Below are positions 12,675 to 25,497 of a stretch of DNA of 64,000 nt, piece after piece. The stretch is from Riptortus pedestris (Eukaryota > Arthropoda > Insecta > Hemiptera > Alydidae), in contig CM032228.1 of the NCBI GenBank assembly GCA_019009955.1, positions 229,045,001 through 229,109,000 on the forward strand. The letters run 5' to 3'. Position 1 is the stretch's first letter. Each line of letters begins with the position of its first letter. The notes beneath the pieces are model-generated. The model worked only from the letters and a program-made list of their open reading frames with translations. It was not told the origin of the DNA and made no database searches. The position numbers were made by a program, and so were the translations under genes.

Positions 12675-13168
12675 TGTTGCTAAAATTAAATGGCTCTACT
12701 ATTCACGGCGTGATTGGCACTAGTCCCTTCCAGTCCTTCTCGGAAGAGCCTCGGTCTCATCCTGCTTCTCTATTTAAGCCTGTACAGCTCGACCTAGTGT
12801 AGCCGGCAGAATCTAATTAGGGCCCGCCGTGCCTATCTTCCTGGAACTTCTGGAACTTATCTTGGCAAGCCCCTTCTAAAGGCATTTATAAGAGACCCTG
12901 CCAGTACCTCAAGCCAGTTTTACGCTCAGACGTCTTGATGGTCACATTGGTGCTACAGTGTGAATTAGTGCAGTGCGGTAAAGTGTTTGTATAAGAAGAA
13001 CAGTGTTTTGCAGTGTAAGTAACAGTTTAGTGCCGTGTTTAAGGCAGTGCAGTGCCGCGAAGTAAAGGACAGTGCAGTGATAAACTGTGAAACTTGTGTG
13101 TGTTTAATTTTGCAATCCAAAAGAACTCTTATTGAAAACGTTTATTACTGGTTTTGTAATAAAAACGT

Positions 13169-13175
<7 letters not shown>
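12675..13175 (+). repeat. 3' LTR of the gypsy element
   Basis: A 501-bp segment bounded by TGTTG at 12675 and CAACA at 13171-13175, preceded by a purine-rich GTGGGCGGCAG tract as expected for the plus-strand primer site. It contains a TATTTAAG TATA-like box near 12771 and an AATAAA-like signal near 13158. It ends against an (AT)n array (13176-13221). No matching 5' LTR is in the window. Confidence 0.7.
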
Positions 13176-13221
<46 letters not shown>

Positions 13222-13226
<5 letters not shown>

Positions 13227-13346
13227 GAACGAACCTCATTTTCGTCATCTTCTGGCTATGATCGATCGGCATTTGAAGAAAGCTTTCGTAAATCCCGTAA
13301 TGAGTATGACCTCAATAGCTGGTTTCCCTTAAGGGAAATCTGCGAA
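13222..13346 (+). repeat. Family A repeat, 3' part only
   Basis: From the (AT)n edge: TTTGAACGAACCTCATTTTC to TTTCCCTTAAGGGAAATCTG. The 5' half is absent; the gypsy LTR abuts the (AT)n instead. Confidence 0.65.
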
Positions 13347-13822
13347 ATAAGTCAGAAATATGACAATAATTTAAATGAAATAATGTAAAATCACATGTGA
13401 GATGACGTTACACATTTTCTGTTCGAGCACGTGGAGAAACTCATTTATCAAATCATCTTGAAAGTGGCAGATTTTATAACGAATACCACTGAATTGTCTT
13501 TCGCCTTCCAATAAAAATTATTGAATGGATATTGATATACGTGTATTAAAAAGAAAATGCTTCTATTAATTAATTTTTGTCCATTCTCTTTCTCTGTTGG
13601 CCAATCGATAGACTTAATTGAGTTAGAGCCTAATTTGAAAAGGCTTTGAAGTTGTAAAAGACTTTTCTCTCTCTCTCTCAACGATAGGTTCGTTTAAAGT
13701 TTTCGGCTTCCACAGGTTGACAATCCTCAACTGCTGTTCATATTACAAGCTTTGAAACTAATGAAGTCCGTATGGCCTATAAACCAGTACGACTAACTCC
13801 ATGAATGACATGACTTAGGAAA
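13347..13822. other. Unassigned DNA
   Basis: No gene recognised; a short (CT)n tract lies at about 13667-13680. Confidence 0.5.
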
Positions 13823-14617
13823 AGGCCTCATGCAGGGGCTGCGTAAACTAAGCAGATTTCCACGCGAAAGTTTACAATAGATAAATAAATATACATACAG
13901 TTAACAAACACTACCTTGAATGTTAAGTGAACAAATACAAACGGTAATGAGACATCTTTCAGTCAGTTTACAATACAAGATAATAATCTCTACAACGGAA
14001 AACTGCTGAATTGTAAACAAAAAGGCCAGCCAACCTCGCAGTGCTGAATAGATAGATAGGCCGGAAAGACAAACAATTAACGTCATATATCCGAATATAA
14101 AATATTAATGTTATTAAAAACAACTTACTAAAGCTAGGGGTGTAATTTGTAATGCATCAGATTCAGTTTTATCTCAATCAATCAAATTTTAGTAATCCAA
14201 GAACGAAAGAAGGGGAAAAGAGGTTCAACAGAAAATATTGCATAACCCTGCCTCGGAATAAAGTGTTTCATGATATAACAGCTTATTGTTAATATGACTT
14301 GGTGGGAGTTTGCTGGAGACTCAAAACTGAATAATGCAAATATCTCGGTTAATATTCAAGATAGAGAATAAATAAACCAAACAAAATTTATAGTACATTT
14401 CATTTACAATAAGCTTGGTCCTATACAAGTTTTCGATCCGAAGTATAGTAACGGAGAAATTACGAATTTTCGAAATTCTCCCCCGTCAACCACCCTCCTA
14501 CTTTTACGATTTCAGCCATTAAAGAACCTTATCTTTCTTTTTACAAAAAACGAATAAATACTGAGTATGGTAACGATAAAACAAAAATTTCTACCGCTAG
14601 AGCGTTAACAGACAAAT
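13823..14617 (+). repeat. Family A repeat, long subfamily
   Basis: It runs from CATGCAGGGGCTGCGTAAAC through the long middle insert (GTAAACAAAAAGGCCAGCC) and the AATATCTCGGTTAATATTC core to CGCTAGAGCGTTAACAGAC. The 3' part is replaced by the family B array that begins at the (AT) edge. Confidence 0.65.
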
Positions 14618-15544
14618 CTATATATATATATAAAATTGTAACCTCTGTCTGTACATTGATTTTTTTCGCGAAATTTCACGATAACTTTTCGTTTCACATG
14701 TCATAGACACCATAACTGCATTTTGTTTCTTTCGTGTCTGTTTGTTTGTTTGTTTGTTACCTTTTCACGCATAAACGGCTAAACCGAATTTTGTGAAACT
14801 TGGTTTGTGTATTACTACTGACCAAACTTAGACTTTAGGCTATATTAATATTCTCTGAGATGAACAGGAGTGGGGGTTATATGGGAGGCCTGAAATAAAA
14901 AATAGCGATATTTCGTTTCCTATTGCTTATTCAGCAAATATGCCCATAACAAAAGTTGTTTATTTTGTTATTTACAGTAACATTTGTTATTACACTTTTG
15001 CCGTATACGGAAGTATAAATGAGTTATACGCTAAAAACTATAGTGGGAGTCCACAATTTTATTTGGCACAAAAGAGTTAACCGAACTAAACCAAACTCGG
15101 TATGTGAATTAGCTCTAACGCCTTCCTTATAATAAGCCATACTAACATTTCTAGGAACGGGCAGGAGTGGGGGTTATAAAGAAGGCCTGAAATTAATAAT
15201 AGTGGTATTTCGGTTCCTATTGCATTTTCGGCAAGTATGCACATAACAAAAGTTGTTTATTTTGTTATTTAGAGAAACTTTTTTTTATATACACTATTGT
15301 CGTATACCGAAGTATAAAGGCGTTATACGCTAAAAATTATAGCGGGAGTCAACAATTTGGAGGACAGTAAAGACTTGCATACAAAATTAATTTTATTATT
15401 AACAAATGCCTACAACGGGTATTATCCCTAAACACTGGGACGGGTAAATGTCAAAATATTGTGCAAAGTAAAGCCTTGCCAAAAAAATTCCATCACCATT
15501 CAGCCTCAAATCAATTCCCGCGCGAAGCCGGGTATCTGAGCTAG
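14618..15544 (+). mobile_element. Family B (Helitron-like), tandem copy 1
   Basis: It starts at the short (AT) tract followed by AAAATTGTAACCTCTGTCTG, then a (TGTT)n tract and two related half-units each containing AACAAAAGTTGTTTATTTTG. It ends with a hairpin CCCGCGCGAAGCCGGG and CTAG at 15541-15544, followed by T. The hairpin followed by CTAG fits Helitron 3' ends. Confidence 0.6.
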
Positions 15545-16817
15545 TATATATATAAAATTGTAACCTCTGTCTGTACATTGATTTTTTTCGCGAAATTTCA
15601 CGATAACTTTTCATTTCACATGTCATAGACACCATAACTGCATTTTGTTTCTTTCGTGTCTGTTTGTTTGTTTATTTGTTTGTTTGTTTGTTACCTTTTC
15701 ACGCATAAACGGCTGAACCGAATTTCATGAAACTTGGTATATATATTACTACTAACCTAACTTAGACATTAGGCTATGTTAATATTCTCTGAGACGAACA
15801 GGAGTGGGGGTTATAAGAGAGGCCTGAAATTAAAAATAGCGATATTTCGTTTCCTATTGCTTTTTCTGCAAATATGCCCATAACAAACGTTGTTTATTAT
15901 GTAATTTAGAGCAACTTTTGTTATATGTACTTTTGCCGTATACGGAAGTATAAATGAGTTATACGCTAAAAACTATAGAGGGAGTCCACAATTTTATTTG
16001 GCACAAAAGACTCAACCGAACTAAACCAAACTCGGTATGTGAATTAGCATTAAAGCCTTCCTTATAATAAGCCATACTAACATTTCTAGGGACGGGCAGA
16101 AGTGGGGGTTATAAGGAAGGCCTGAAATTAATAATAGTGATTTCCTATTGCATTTTCGGCAAATATGCACATAAAAAAGTTGTTTATTTTGTTATTTAGA
16201 AAAACTTTTTTTATATTCACTATCGTCGGATAACGAAGTATAAAGGTGTTATACCCTAAACATTATAGCGGGAGTCAACAATTTTATTTGGCACAAAAGA
16301 CTCAACCGAACTAAACCAAACTCAGTATGTGTATTAGCACTAACGTCTTCCTTATAATAAGCCATACTATTTCTAGGGAAGTGCAGGAGTGGGGGTTATA
16401 AGGGAGGCCTGAAATTAAAAATAGTGATTTCCTATTGGGGTTTCGGCAAATATGCACATAACAAAAGTTGTTTATTTTGTTATTTAGAGAAATTTGCACA
16501 ACACTTCTTTTCAATATGAACTACCAGGTACCTCAAATCAAAAAAATGTTTCAAATGTATGTCAATATTTTCTCATTAATAATTCAAATCTATGCATAAT
16601 GCACAGGAAACGGGAAATATGACAATATGCAGGACAGTGAAGTCTTACATAAAAAAATAATTTTATTATTAACAAATCCACAGAAACGACGGGTGTTAAC
16701 CCTAAACACTGGGACGGGTAAATGTCAAAATATTGTGCATAGTAAAGCCTTGCCAAAAATATACCATCACCATTCAGCCTCAAATGAATTCCCGAGCGTA
16801 GCCGGGTATCTGAGCTA

Positions 16818-16818
<1 letters not shown>
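15545..16818 (+). mobile_element. Family B (Helitron-like), tandem copy 2
   Basis: It follows copy 1 with no spacer: CTAG|TATATATATAAAATTG. It is longer than copy 1 because of an extra half-unit. It ends with the same hairpin and CTAG at 16815-16818. Confidence 0.6.
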
Positions 16819-16879
<61 letters not shown>

Positions 16880-18180
16880 GTAACCTCTGTCTGAACATTG
16901 TTTTTTTTCGCGAATTTTCACGATAACTTTTCGTTTCACATGTAATAGACACCATAACTGCATTTTGTTTCTTTCATGTGTGTTTGTTTGTTTGTTTGTT
17001 GGTTTGTTACCTTTTCACGCATAAATGGCTGAACCGAATTTTATGAAACTTGGTATGTATATTACTACTAACCCAACTTTGACTTTAGGCTATATTAATA
17101 TCCTCTGAGACGAACAGGAGTGGGGGTTATAAGGGAAGCCTGAAATTAAAAATAGTGATATTTCTTTTCCTATTGGTTTTTCGGGCAAATATGTACATAA
17201 CAAAAGTTGTTTATACACTTTTTTCGTATACTGAATTACAAACAAGATATACGCTAAAACCTATAGCGGAAGTGAACAATTTTATTTGCGACAAAAGACC
17301 CAACCGAAATAAATAAAACTCGGTATGTGTATTAGCACTAACGCTTTCATTATAATAAACCATACCAACATTTCTAGGGACGGGCAGGAGTGGGGGTTGT
17401 AGGGGAGGCCTGAATTTAAAATAGCGGTATTTCGTTTTCTATTCGTTTTTCGGCAAATATGAACATAACAAAAGGTGTTTATTTTGTTATTTAGAGTAAC
17501 TTTTGTCATATTTATTTTTGTCTTTTAACAATGTATAAACGAGATATACACTATAAACTAAAGCGGGATAACTATTTTATTAGGCGCTAACGATTGAACC
17601 GAACTTAACAAAACTCGTTATGTGTATTAGCATTAATTCTTCCATGATTATAAGCTATATTAAAATTTTTAGGTTAGAACGGGAGTGGGGGTTATAAGGG
17701 AGGCCTGAAATAAAAATTCACTATATTGCATTGTCTACTTGTTTTTCGACAAACATGCAAATAACAAAAGTTGTTTACTTTGTTATTTAGATTAACTTTT
17801 GTTTTATACATTTCTCCAGGAACAATGTGTGGAGCAAGTAATTTGCGAAGATATATTGATATGCTCAACAATTCATTCCAATTTGAACTATGAAGTACCT
17901 CACCTGGAAAAATTAATTCAAATCTATGTTAATATCTTGTCCTTAATAGCTGAAATCTAAGCATAATGCTCAGGAGACGGGAAATATGACAATTTGGAGG
18001 ACAGTAAAGACTTACATGAAAAATTAATTTTATTATTAACAAATGCCAACAACGGGTATTAACCCTAAACACTGGGACGGGTAAGTGTCCAAATATTGTG
18101 CAAAGTAAAGCCTTGCCAAAAAAATACCATCACCATTCAGCCACAAATCAATTCCCGGGCGAAGCCGTGTATCTAAGCTA

Positions 18181-18181
<1 letters not shown>
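16819..18181 (+). mobile_element. Family B (Helitron-like), tandem copy 3
   Basis: It begins with an expanded (AT)n (16819-16875) in place of the short tract of copy 2, so the array lies at the 5' edge of the unit. The end is CCCGGGCGAAGCCGTG and CTAG at 18178-18181, followed by (AT)n to 18214. Confidence 0.6.
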
Positions 18182-18214
<33 letters not shown>

Positions 18215-18218
<4 letters not shown>

Positions 18219-18656
18219 TTTTTTTTTTTGAGCTGACCTCATTTTCGTCATCTCCAGGGTAGGATCGATGGACATTTGCTAAAATGAATAGAACAACAAT
18301 TTTAGAGCATCAATAGTTTAAAAAGTTTGGTTCTGTAATATTTCACGATTAAACTCGTAGATATTTCAAATGTTCGAAATCCCTCCCTCTAACTCCCCTC
18401 TCCTCCCAGTTTGGTTTCAACCGTTTACGAACATAATCATTAGTTTCGCGAGAAACGCCTTTATATTGAGTTTGGAAGTTAACATTAAACAACATATATA
18501 TATTTCAAAATGGATCACATTTTCATCATTCCTATATTGGATCAATGATTACGGTGTGACGATATTTTTTTTTTTTATAAATTGCGTCATTTATAATTTT
18601 CGTCGAGTTTGTGAGAACAACCTCAATAGCTGATTTCCCTTAAATGTAATCTGTTA
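18215..18656 (+). repeat. Family A repeat, rearranged
   Basis: It starts with the 3'-part block (CCTCATTTTCGTCATCTCC), then a reversed-order core segment, and ends CTCAATAGCTGATTTCCCTT. It looks like two nested or deleted copies. Confidence 0.45.
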
Positions 18657-20005
18657 AAAAAAATATAAATTAACATTGCAAATTTAAAGTCTACAGGTGG
18701 ATGGAAGTCATGAAGTAATGCCGCCAAAAAGCTTTCATTATTGAACAGTTATCAGCAATCACTTTGAAGTGGACCCAGAAATAAACTTTGAGTGAGTGTT
18801 TTTAAAGGACAAAATTAAGATAAGTCTTATCTACATTCATATAACAACAAAGAACAAACAGATAATGGGCGAGTAAATGTGTACATTGATTTTTAAATTA
18901 GCCAATCTAGATTTAAATGGAGCTCCTTTAGGATAGATCAGCTGTCGAGGCTGTACTCATGACCGAATGTCTATCGATATTCGTCAGCGGATGACGCAAA
19001 TAAGGATTTTTTTTTTCTCAAACATCAGAGAACTCCTTTTGATCACTCAAAACATGAAAACCAAGAATGTTCAAGTGCTATATTCATAGGCTTCTTGTAG
19101 GGGCGTGCGGTAAGCTTTAGCGGTAATAATAGAAAATGTCGGCACCAAAATGTAATGGCGGGAAGCTTTTTAAAGGGGAGAGTAAGAGAGCATTTAGACT
19201 GAACCATTTGTAATTTCTCCTGGAGAGATAAGGGAAAAAGAAAATAAAACAAAACAACTATGTGAGTTCTCTTAAGAATTAGGTATATTGAAATAGTGAC
19301 TTATATCTCTATATGCTACTCGTTATATCTAGAGGTTGAACAAGACAAAGCAACCTTACGTTATGCATTAACGAGATGGTCAGGCATTACATGAACATGT
19401 AATAGAAATATATTATAATAAAATGAAATGTGAGCAGTAAACAAAGAAAGTAACTTTATGAACTAATATGGCGGCCATATAACTATATCTACGAAATGAG
19501 CTGTCGGTCCTATGAGTACTTATTCGATATTGGCGCAAATAATGCTAGCATTATTAAATAGGTACTTGCGGTAATCATGCACTTTCCTTGAAATGATGGA
19601 GTCTTCTCGCTTGTAGCGGTGATAAATACAGGATGGCAGCCTTGCGGGAGATGAAACAACTGAATGACTATCACGGGTGACTTCCAACTGCGGTTATCTA
19701 TGAAGCGGTTATCTGTGAAGCGGTGATCTGTAGTGGAGGGAGAGGGGCTAGGCCCCACTGGCCGTATGAACGACCCCAGCGTCTGAGAGCAACTGACTCT
19801 ATCCTTGTTGCTGGCCGATGCCTTCTTGAACTGCATGTGTTCTTCCGCTGTAGCCACGGCCTTGGCGATATGCATGTGTGTGTGTCGGGTCTATGAACCC
19901 CGCGAGCGCGGGACATTTAAAATTCAAACTGACGACTGAACACTTCTAGTTACACGAAAAATGGAGAATCCTGACTAGAAGAAGAGTCATGAAAAGGTAA
20001 AAAAT
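18657..20005. other. Unassigned DNA with a short tandem repeat
   Basis: No gene recognised. At about 19692-19735 a unit of about 16 bp (TTATCTGTGAAGCGG-like) is repeated about three times. Overlapping minus-strand open frames at 19510-19916 show no known motif. Confidence 0.4.
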
Positions 20006-20218
20006 GTCCGTCACGCAGGGGCTGCGTTAACAAAGAATATGCTCCACCCACGAGCGTCACATATTTGCAATTATCTCAAAACGTTAAAGTAAGTTCAATG
20101 AGACCAATACATGGTATTTAACCTTAGAATAAAGTAGTTCATGATATAATAGCTTATTGTTAATATGACATGAGAAGGACTTCCTACTCCTAATTTCTTG
20201 GTTAATGCTCATGATAGA

Positions 20219-20270
<52 letters not shown>
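20006..20270 (+). repeat. Family A repeat, internally deleted, with (AT)n
   Basis: It starts GTCCGTCACGCAGGGGCTGC. The middle is deleted, and it ends at (AT)n 20221-20270. Confidence 0.6.
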
Positions 20271-20276
<6 letters not shown>

Positions 20277-20989
20277 ACATTTATACGCAATTAAATATTC
20301 AATAATATCGTTTCTATAGACTTTTTCGCTCCGACTTATCGACGAAAATTCCAAATATCTTGATCTTTAGTTATAAATAAAACGTTTAAGAATCGAGTTT
20401 GGTAACAATAAAACAATGATTGGTAATATGGATATTTTAACTAATGAGCAAATAAGCATGATTACCCCAAAAAAAAAAAGCTTGCGTTCGGAGTATACTG
20501 ACTAAGGGTGCGAAAGTGGGCTCTTCTCAAAAGGAAATATAGTAGTTTGGAAGCAATGGAAAAGCGGATTTCCTTCTGAATCACCAGAACAAGTCGGGGA
20601 AAAAAATCCAACACGGAAGCTCTGAATGAGTTAAGTGAATGTAAAAGTCTTATCGAGTGGATGGAAAAGAGGAAGTTGAAACTTCTGGGTGCCACCATAA
20701 GGTTTCGTTACATATGTGTATATATATATTTGAAGGTAAGGTACTTGAACATAATGGAAGAGGAAGGCCTAGAATGTCATTCTTTTGAAAACATAGAACG
20801 TTTTAACGATTTTCGTGGAATGACGGGCCCCATTGTCTTCTTGTGGACGGGATCTAAGTAAGCCATCTATAGTAAGTCAGTAATCGATAGCCATTCCGAG
20901 GGGCTGTAAAACACAGATACTCGTTCGAGTCCCGCTGAACCATAAGCACGGCGACACCAGCACGGTCTGGTAGTCAGTCGTAAACTAAT
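20271..20989. other. Unassigned DNA with a tRNA-like B-box
   Basis: No gene recognised. A possible B-box (GTTCGAGTCCC) sits near 20923-20935, perhaps a SINE fragment. Confidence 0.35.
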
Positions 20990-21085
20990 ATTCTCCCTTG
21001 GCGGGGATCGAACCTGCTCATACTTTTACATTTAGCGTACTGACGATAGTTGTAGATGTACCCACTCAGCCACCGGAAGAAGTAC
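20990..21085 (-). repeat. tRNA-derived SINE head or tRNA pseudogene
   Basis: On the minus strand an A-box-like GGTGGCTGAGTGGGTA is followed about 50 nt later by the B-box GGTTCGATCCCCGCC. I could not fold a clean cloverleaf or acceptor stem by eye, so I favour a SINE head over a tRNA gene. Confidence 0.5.
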
Positions 21086-21228
21086 AGCAATTAAAGAAGT
21101 GCCTCTACAATGTTGAGTCTTCTTTGCTCAACCCGATCATTATAAAATTAGAAAAGCGAAGAATTGATCCACTTACAGCTTCATGATAACATGCATACGT
21201 TCTATGATGAAGCCGATATTAGCCAAAA

Positions 21229-21495
21229 GTCCGTCAGGCAGGGGCTGCGTAAACTAAGCAGATTTCCCACGTGAAGTTATACAATATTGAAATCTCCATA
21301 CGAGAGCCCAACAGTACGGCAAAGGGCCGAACTAGCTTTTGGCGGGAAATTAAGTCGTCCGTTATCGGCACAAATTAATTAAAAATGCAAATATCTCGGT
21401 TAATACCCATGATAGAGAATAAATGTATAAAACAATATTTATAGTAAATTTAATTTACAATAAGATTGGTTCCATACAAATTTTTGATCCGAATT
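21229..21495 (+). repeat. Family A repeat, truncated by family B
   Basis: It runs from GTCCGTCAGGCAGGGGCTGC to the TACAAATTTTTGATCCGA core, then switches abruptly into family B at about 21490. Confidence 0.65.
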
Positions 21496-22006
21496 AGCAC
21501 TAAATCCTTCATGATAATAAGCTGTACCATTATTTCTAGAGAGGGGCAGGAGTGGGGGTTGTAAGGGAGGCCTGAAATTAAAAATAGTGATATTTCGTTT
21601 TCTATTGGTTTTTCGGCAAGTATGAACATTGCAAAAATTGTTTATTTTGTTATTTAGAGTAACCTTTGTTCTATTCACTTTTGTCGTATACCAAGTATAA
21701 ACGAGATATACACTGAAAACTAAAACGGTAGCCGACAATTGTATTTGGCACCAACGATTGAACGGGACTTAACAAAACTCGGATTTTGAATTAGCATTAA
21801 TTCTTAAACGATTATATGTTATATTAAATTTTTTTAGGTTCAAACGGGAGGGGGGTAGGGGTTATAATAGAAGCCTAAAATAAAAATTCGCAGTATATTA
21901 CATTTTCTGTTCAGTTTTCAGTCACTGTTGGTCTTTGCACCGCTTCAAGGGTAAGGAAGTTTAATTCAAACATAGTTTGGCGGAGAGAATACTTTTTATG
22001 ATTATG

Positions 22007-22058
<52 letters not shown>

Positions 22059-22278
22059 ATATAAACAACTACATGCACAGGAGACGAAATGAGATGAAAT
22101 ATAAAAATATTTAGGGCAGTGAACTCTTAAACAACAAATAATTTTATTATTAACAAATCCACAGCAACGACGGGTATACATCGGGAAATGTTAAAATATT
22201 GTAAAGGCTTGCCAACAAAAATACAACCATAATTAAACCTCAAATGAATTCCCGAGCGAAGCCGGGTACCCTAGCTAG
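21496..22278 (+). mobile_element. Family B (Helitron-like), 5'-truncated
   Basis: It starts within the GCACTAA...GGGGCAGGAGTGGGGGTTGT half-unit. It contains an internal (AT)n at 22014-22047 and ends CGAGCGAAGCCGGGTACC with CTAG at 22275-22278. Confidence 0.55.
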
Positions 22279-22281
22279 TAT

Positions 22282-22915
22282 ATATATAATTTTGAACGGA
22301 CCTCATTTTCGTCATGTCCTGGGTAGGATCGATGGACATTTGAAGAAAATTTTCTTTTCGAAGAAAAATCGCGTCATGAGTAAGACCTCAATAGCTGATT
22401 TCCCTCACGCAGGGGCTGCGTAAAATAAGCAGATTTCCCTCGTGAAGTTTAGTAATAGATAAATATACATACTGCTAACACAACACCGTGAATAAATACA
22501 AACGGAAATAAGAAATGTTTCATCCAATTTCAATAGCCCGCCGACAGGAAGCGCCAGGTTAGAAATGTAAACAAACGGGTCCCGCCTCACACCAGAAAGA
22601 AAAACAATTACTGAAATATATCAGAATATAACACATTAATTTTATTGAGAACTACTTACTATATCTAGTACTGTAATTAATAATGAGTCAGAATAATTGT
22701 TATCTCAATCAATAAAATTTTAGTAGTCCAAAACTTTAAGATGGGGGGGGGGGAGTCACCAGTGCATATTTGCATGTATCTCGTATAATAAAGGTCTCTT
22801 GAATACAATTTTTGGTATTTAAACTTCCAATAATGTGATTTATTATGTATCAGAGTATTGTTTACGTAACATGAGTAGAAGTGGCGGTTTGGTGAAAACT
22901 GAAAAATGCAAATAT
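22282..22915 (+). repeat. Two abutting family A pieces
   Basis: 22282-22400 is a 3' part cut inside its palindrome (CTGATTTCCCT). It joins directly to a 5' end, CACGCAGGGGCTGCG, at 22406. That second piece is a long-subfamily copy running to about 22915. Confidence 0.6.
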
Positions 22916-23489
22916 CAACAATGCAACCAAATAAATGGGGGTTTTACAATAGAGAAATTTCAGAATAGAGAGTAAAACAGTTACGGGAACGGCCCGAACT
23001 AGCTCTTGACGGAAACTCACGACTAGACCCGAAGATCTCATCTCAGAAGCTGAAAACAGAAAAATGTAAAAATCTCGGTTAATATTCAAGATACAGAATA
23101 AATTTATATAACATTATTTATAGTAAATGTAATTTGCAATAAGATTGATTCTGTTCAATTTTTCGATCCGACGTATAGTAACGGAGATATTTGGAATTTT
23201 CGAAAATCCTCCCCTGTAAACCCCCCCTCCCACTGGTTCGATTTCAGCCATTAACGAACTCGATCATTATTTTTGCATAAAACGTTAAAATATCGAGTTT
23301 GGTAACGATAAAACGAAAATTACGACCGCTAGAGCGTTAACTGACAAATATATATATATATAATTTTGAACGGACCTCCCTTTCGTCATCTCCTGGGTAG
23401 GATTGATGGACATTTGAAGAAATTTTTCGAATCTCGCGTCATGAATACGACCTCAATAGCTGATTTCCCTTAAGGGAAATCTGCTAAAA
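22916..23489 (+). repeat. Family A repeat, nearly complete
   Basis: The 5' terminus is lost. The core, the CGACCGCTAGAGCGTTAACT block, a short (AT)n and the 3' palindrome TTTCCCTTAAGGGAAA with CTGCTAAAA (to 23489) are present. Confidence 0.7.
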
Positions 23490-24089
23490 GTAGAAGTTCA
23501 TCAGTTACAAATATTTTAAGAATAATATATTAAATAAACTTAGAATGTGTATTCATTTTTAAGAAGACATGGACCCTAATATATGTACCGAAAGGCAGAA
23601 TACAGGTTCTTAAGGCTAAAGTAAGATTAAAACACCATGATGGACGCCAGGGAAAAGAAGATAATTTTGGAGGAAATAATATTTTTAAGAAAACAAAATT
23701 GGTGGAGGACATGAAGCTTTAGATGTCAGAAAGTTGCGGAAGTGATGATAAATTACTGAAAATTATGTCTTTGCTCAGTACTTTCTTTATGAAAGATCTT
23801 CCTTCTTTACAACTGGCAAAAGTCGTAAAAAGAAGCTTTTTAGAAACCTTTTATCTCGTTCGTTTCATTTTCTATTAATAAATATACTAATTGGAAGGTC
23901 CTTACTGTATATCGGTCCATCTCTGATATTGTTTGTTCAATTTCAATTCAAAGGGGCAATTATAGGATAGCTCTACCCCTTTGATACACATAGTTAAATG
24001 TCTGTCCATCATTTATATTAATAAATGATGAAATAGCACGCATTCCCTAAATGTTTTATTTATGCAAGCTTATTAAAAGGAGCAAAAAG
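23490..24089. other. Unassigned DNA
   Basis: No gene recognised on either strand. Confidence 0.5.
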
Positions 24090-24260
24090 TACACAACGCA
24101 ACGCCTGACAATGTGATTCAAGGCGTTGCAGTTAATACATTTGTAAATCCTAGTGTAGTCGGTTCGACTCCAGCAGGCTCAAAGGAATGTTCTTTTGATA
24201 AACTCATTAAATAAAATCCTTAGTCTCACACTGGCCTGGAATTCAGAAAAAGTAAGTAAG
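24090..24260 (+). repeat. tRNA-derived SINE, diverged copy
   Basis: B-box GGTTCGACTCC near 24159, then CAAAGGAA, a TTTTGATAAACTCATTAAAT segment and CACTGGCCTGGAA. The order of these blocks matches the better SINE copies at 33627 and 33944. Confidence 0.5.
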
Positions 24261-24479
24261 TTTTTTTTATAAAAATTTCATGACTGCTGGAGTTAAAAAA
24301 AATGTTCAACAATAATCATGACAACTCTTATTTTGGGGGCAATTGAGCTTATTAGAAGTCGTCATATTTTATTTGGGCTAAATGTGCAATGACCCTGCTT
24401 ATTTAAATTTATCAATTATTTGGCGAGTGTATTCGAGCGTATTTGTATCCGTGTAATGATTTCGAATTTTTTAACCCCC

Positions 24480-24760
24480 CCCCCCCCAAATAAACCTCCC
24501 TGCCACTGGTCGAATTTGATCCATTAACGAACTTGATCTGTCTTTAAACGTTTAAATATCGAGTTTAGTAACGATCAAACAAAAATTGGCACCACTAGAG
24601 CGTAAACAGACATATATATATATATATATATATTTATAATTTTGAAAGGACCTCATTTTCGTCATCTACTGGGTAGGATCGATAGACATTTGAAGAAGTT
24701 ATTGGAAAATCGCGTCATGAGTCCGAACCTATTGAGATCGTCTTACGGCAAATCTGCAAA
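24480..24760 (+). repeat. Family A repeat, 3' two-thirds
   Basis: It runs from the C-rich CCTCCCTGCCACTGG block through (AT)n to CGTCATGAGTCCGAACC. The palindrome is decayed. Confidence 0.6.
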
Positions 24761-24861
24761 AAAAAAAAATACCATAGTAAGTATGGTCTGATAAGGAAAC
24801 CAACGCTTGTCAATTATACTGATGAGATTGAGTCTCTCACAGTAGTACATTAATAGTAAAA

Positions 24862-25269
24862 GTCCGTCACGCAGGGGCCGCGTAAACTAAGCAGATTTTC
24901 CACGTGAAGTTATACAATAGAGAAATTTCATCGCCGAACTAGCTTTTGGCGGGAAAGTCACTCTCGTCCGTTACCCGGCCAGATTTAATAAAAAAGCAAA
25001 TATCTCGGTTAATATTCAAGATAGAGAATAAATGTATATAACACTTTTTATAGTAACTTTTATTTGCAATAAGATTGATTTTGTACAATTTTTCGATCCG
25101 ACGTATTGTAACGGAGATATTTCGAATTTTCGAAAATCCTCCCCTCTAATCCCCCGCCTCCCATTGATCCGATTTCAGCCGTTGACGAATCTTTCTTTTT
25201 ACATGAAACGACTAAATATTGAGTTTGGTAACGATCAAGCAAAAATTGCGACCGTTAGAGCGGTAACAG

Positions 25270-25329
<60 letters not shown>

Positions 25330-25453
25330 TTTTGAACGGACCTCATTTTCGTCATCTACTAGGTAGGATCGATGGACATATGAAGAAAAATTTCGAAAAT
25401 TCCGTCATGAGTACAACCTCAATAGCTGTTTTCCCTTAAGGGAAATCTGCTAA
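24862..25453 (+). repeat. Family A repeat, full-length
   Basis: GTCCGTCACGCAGGGGCCGC at the start, core at about 25010-25135, (AT)n 25275-25326, and the palindrome TTTCCCTTAAGGGAAA with CTGCTAA at the end (followed by T). Confidence 0.75.
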
Positions 25454-25497
25454 TATCTCAAAAGTAATTTCTATCGAGTGGGGGTACTTTTATGCAT

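Noticed and set aside
19510..19916. Overlapping minus-strand frames of 121 and 72 codons
   Set aside because: No recognisable motif, alternative starts, and tandem sequence inside.
20990..21085. Functional tRNA gene
   Set aside because: A- and B-box are present but I could not form a complete cloverleaf or acceptor stem; more likely a SINE head.
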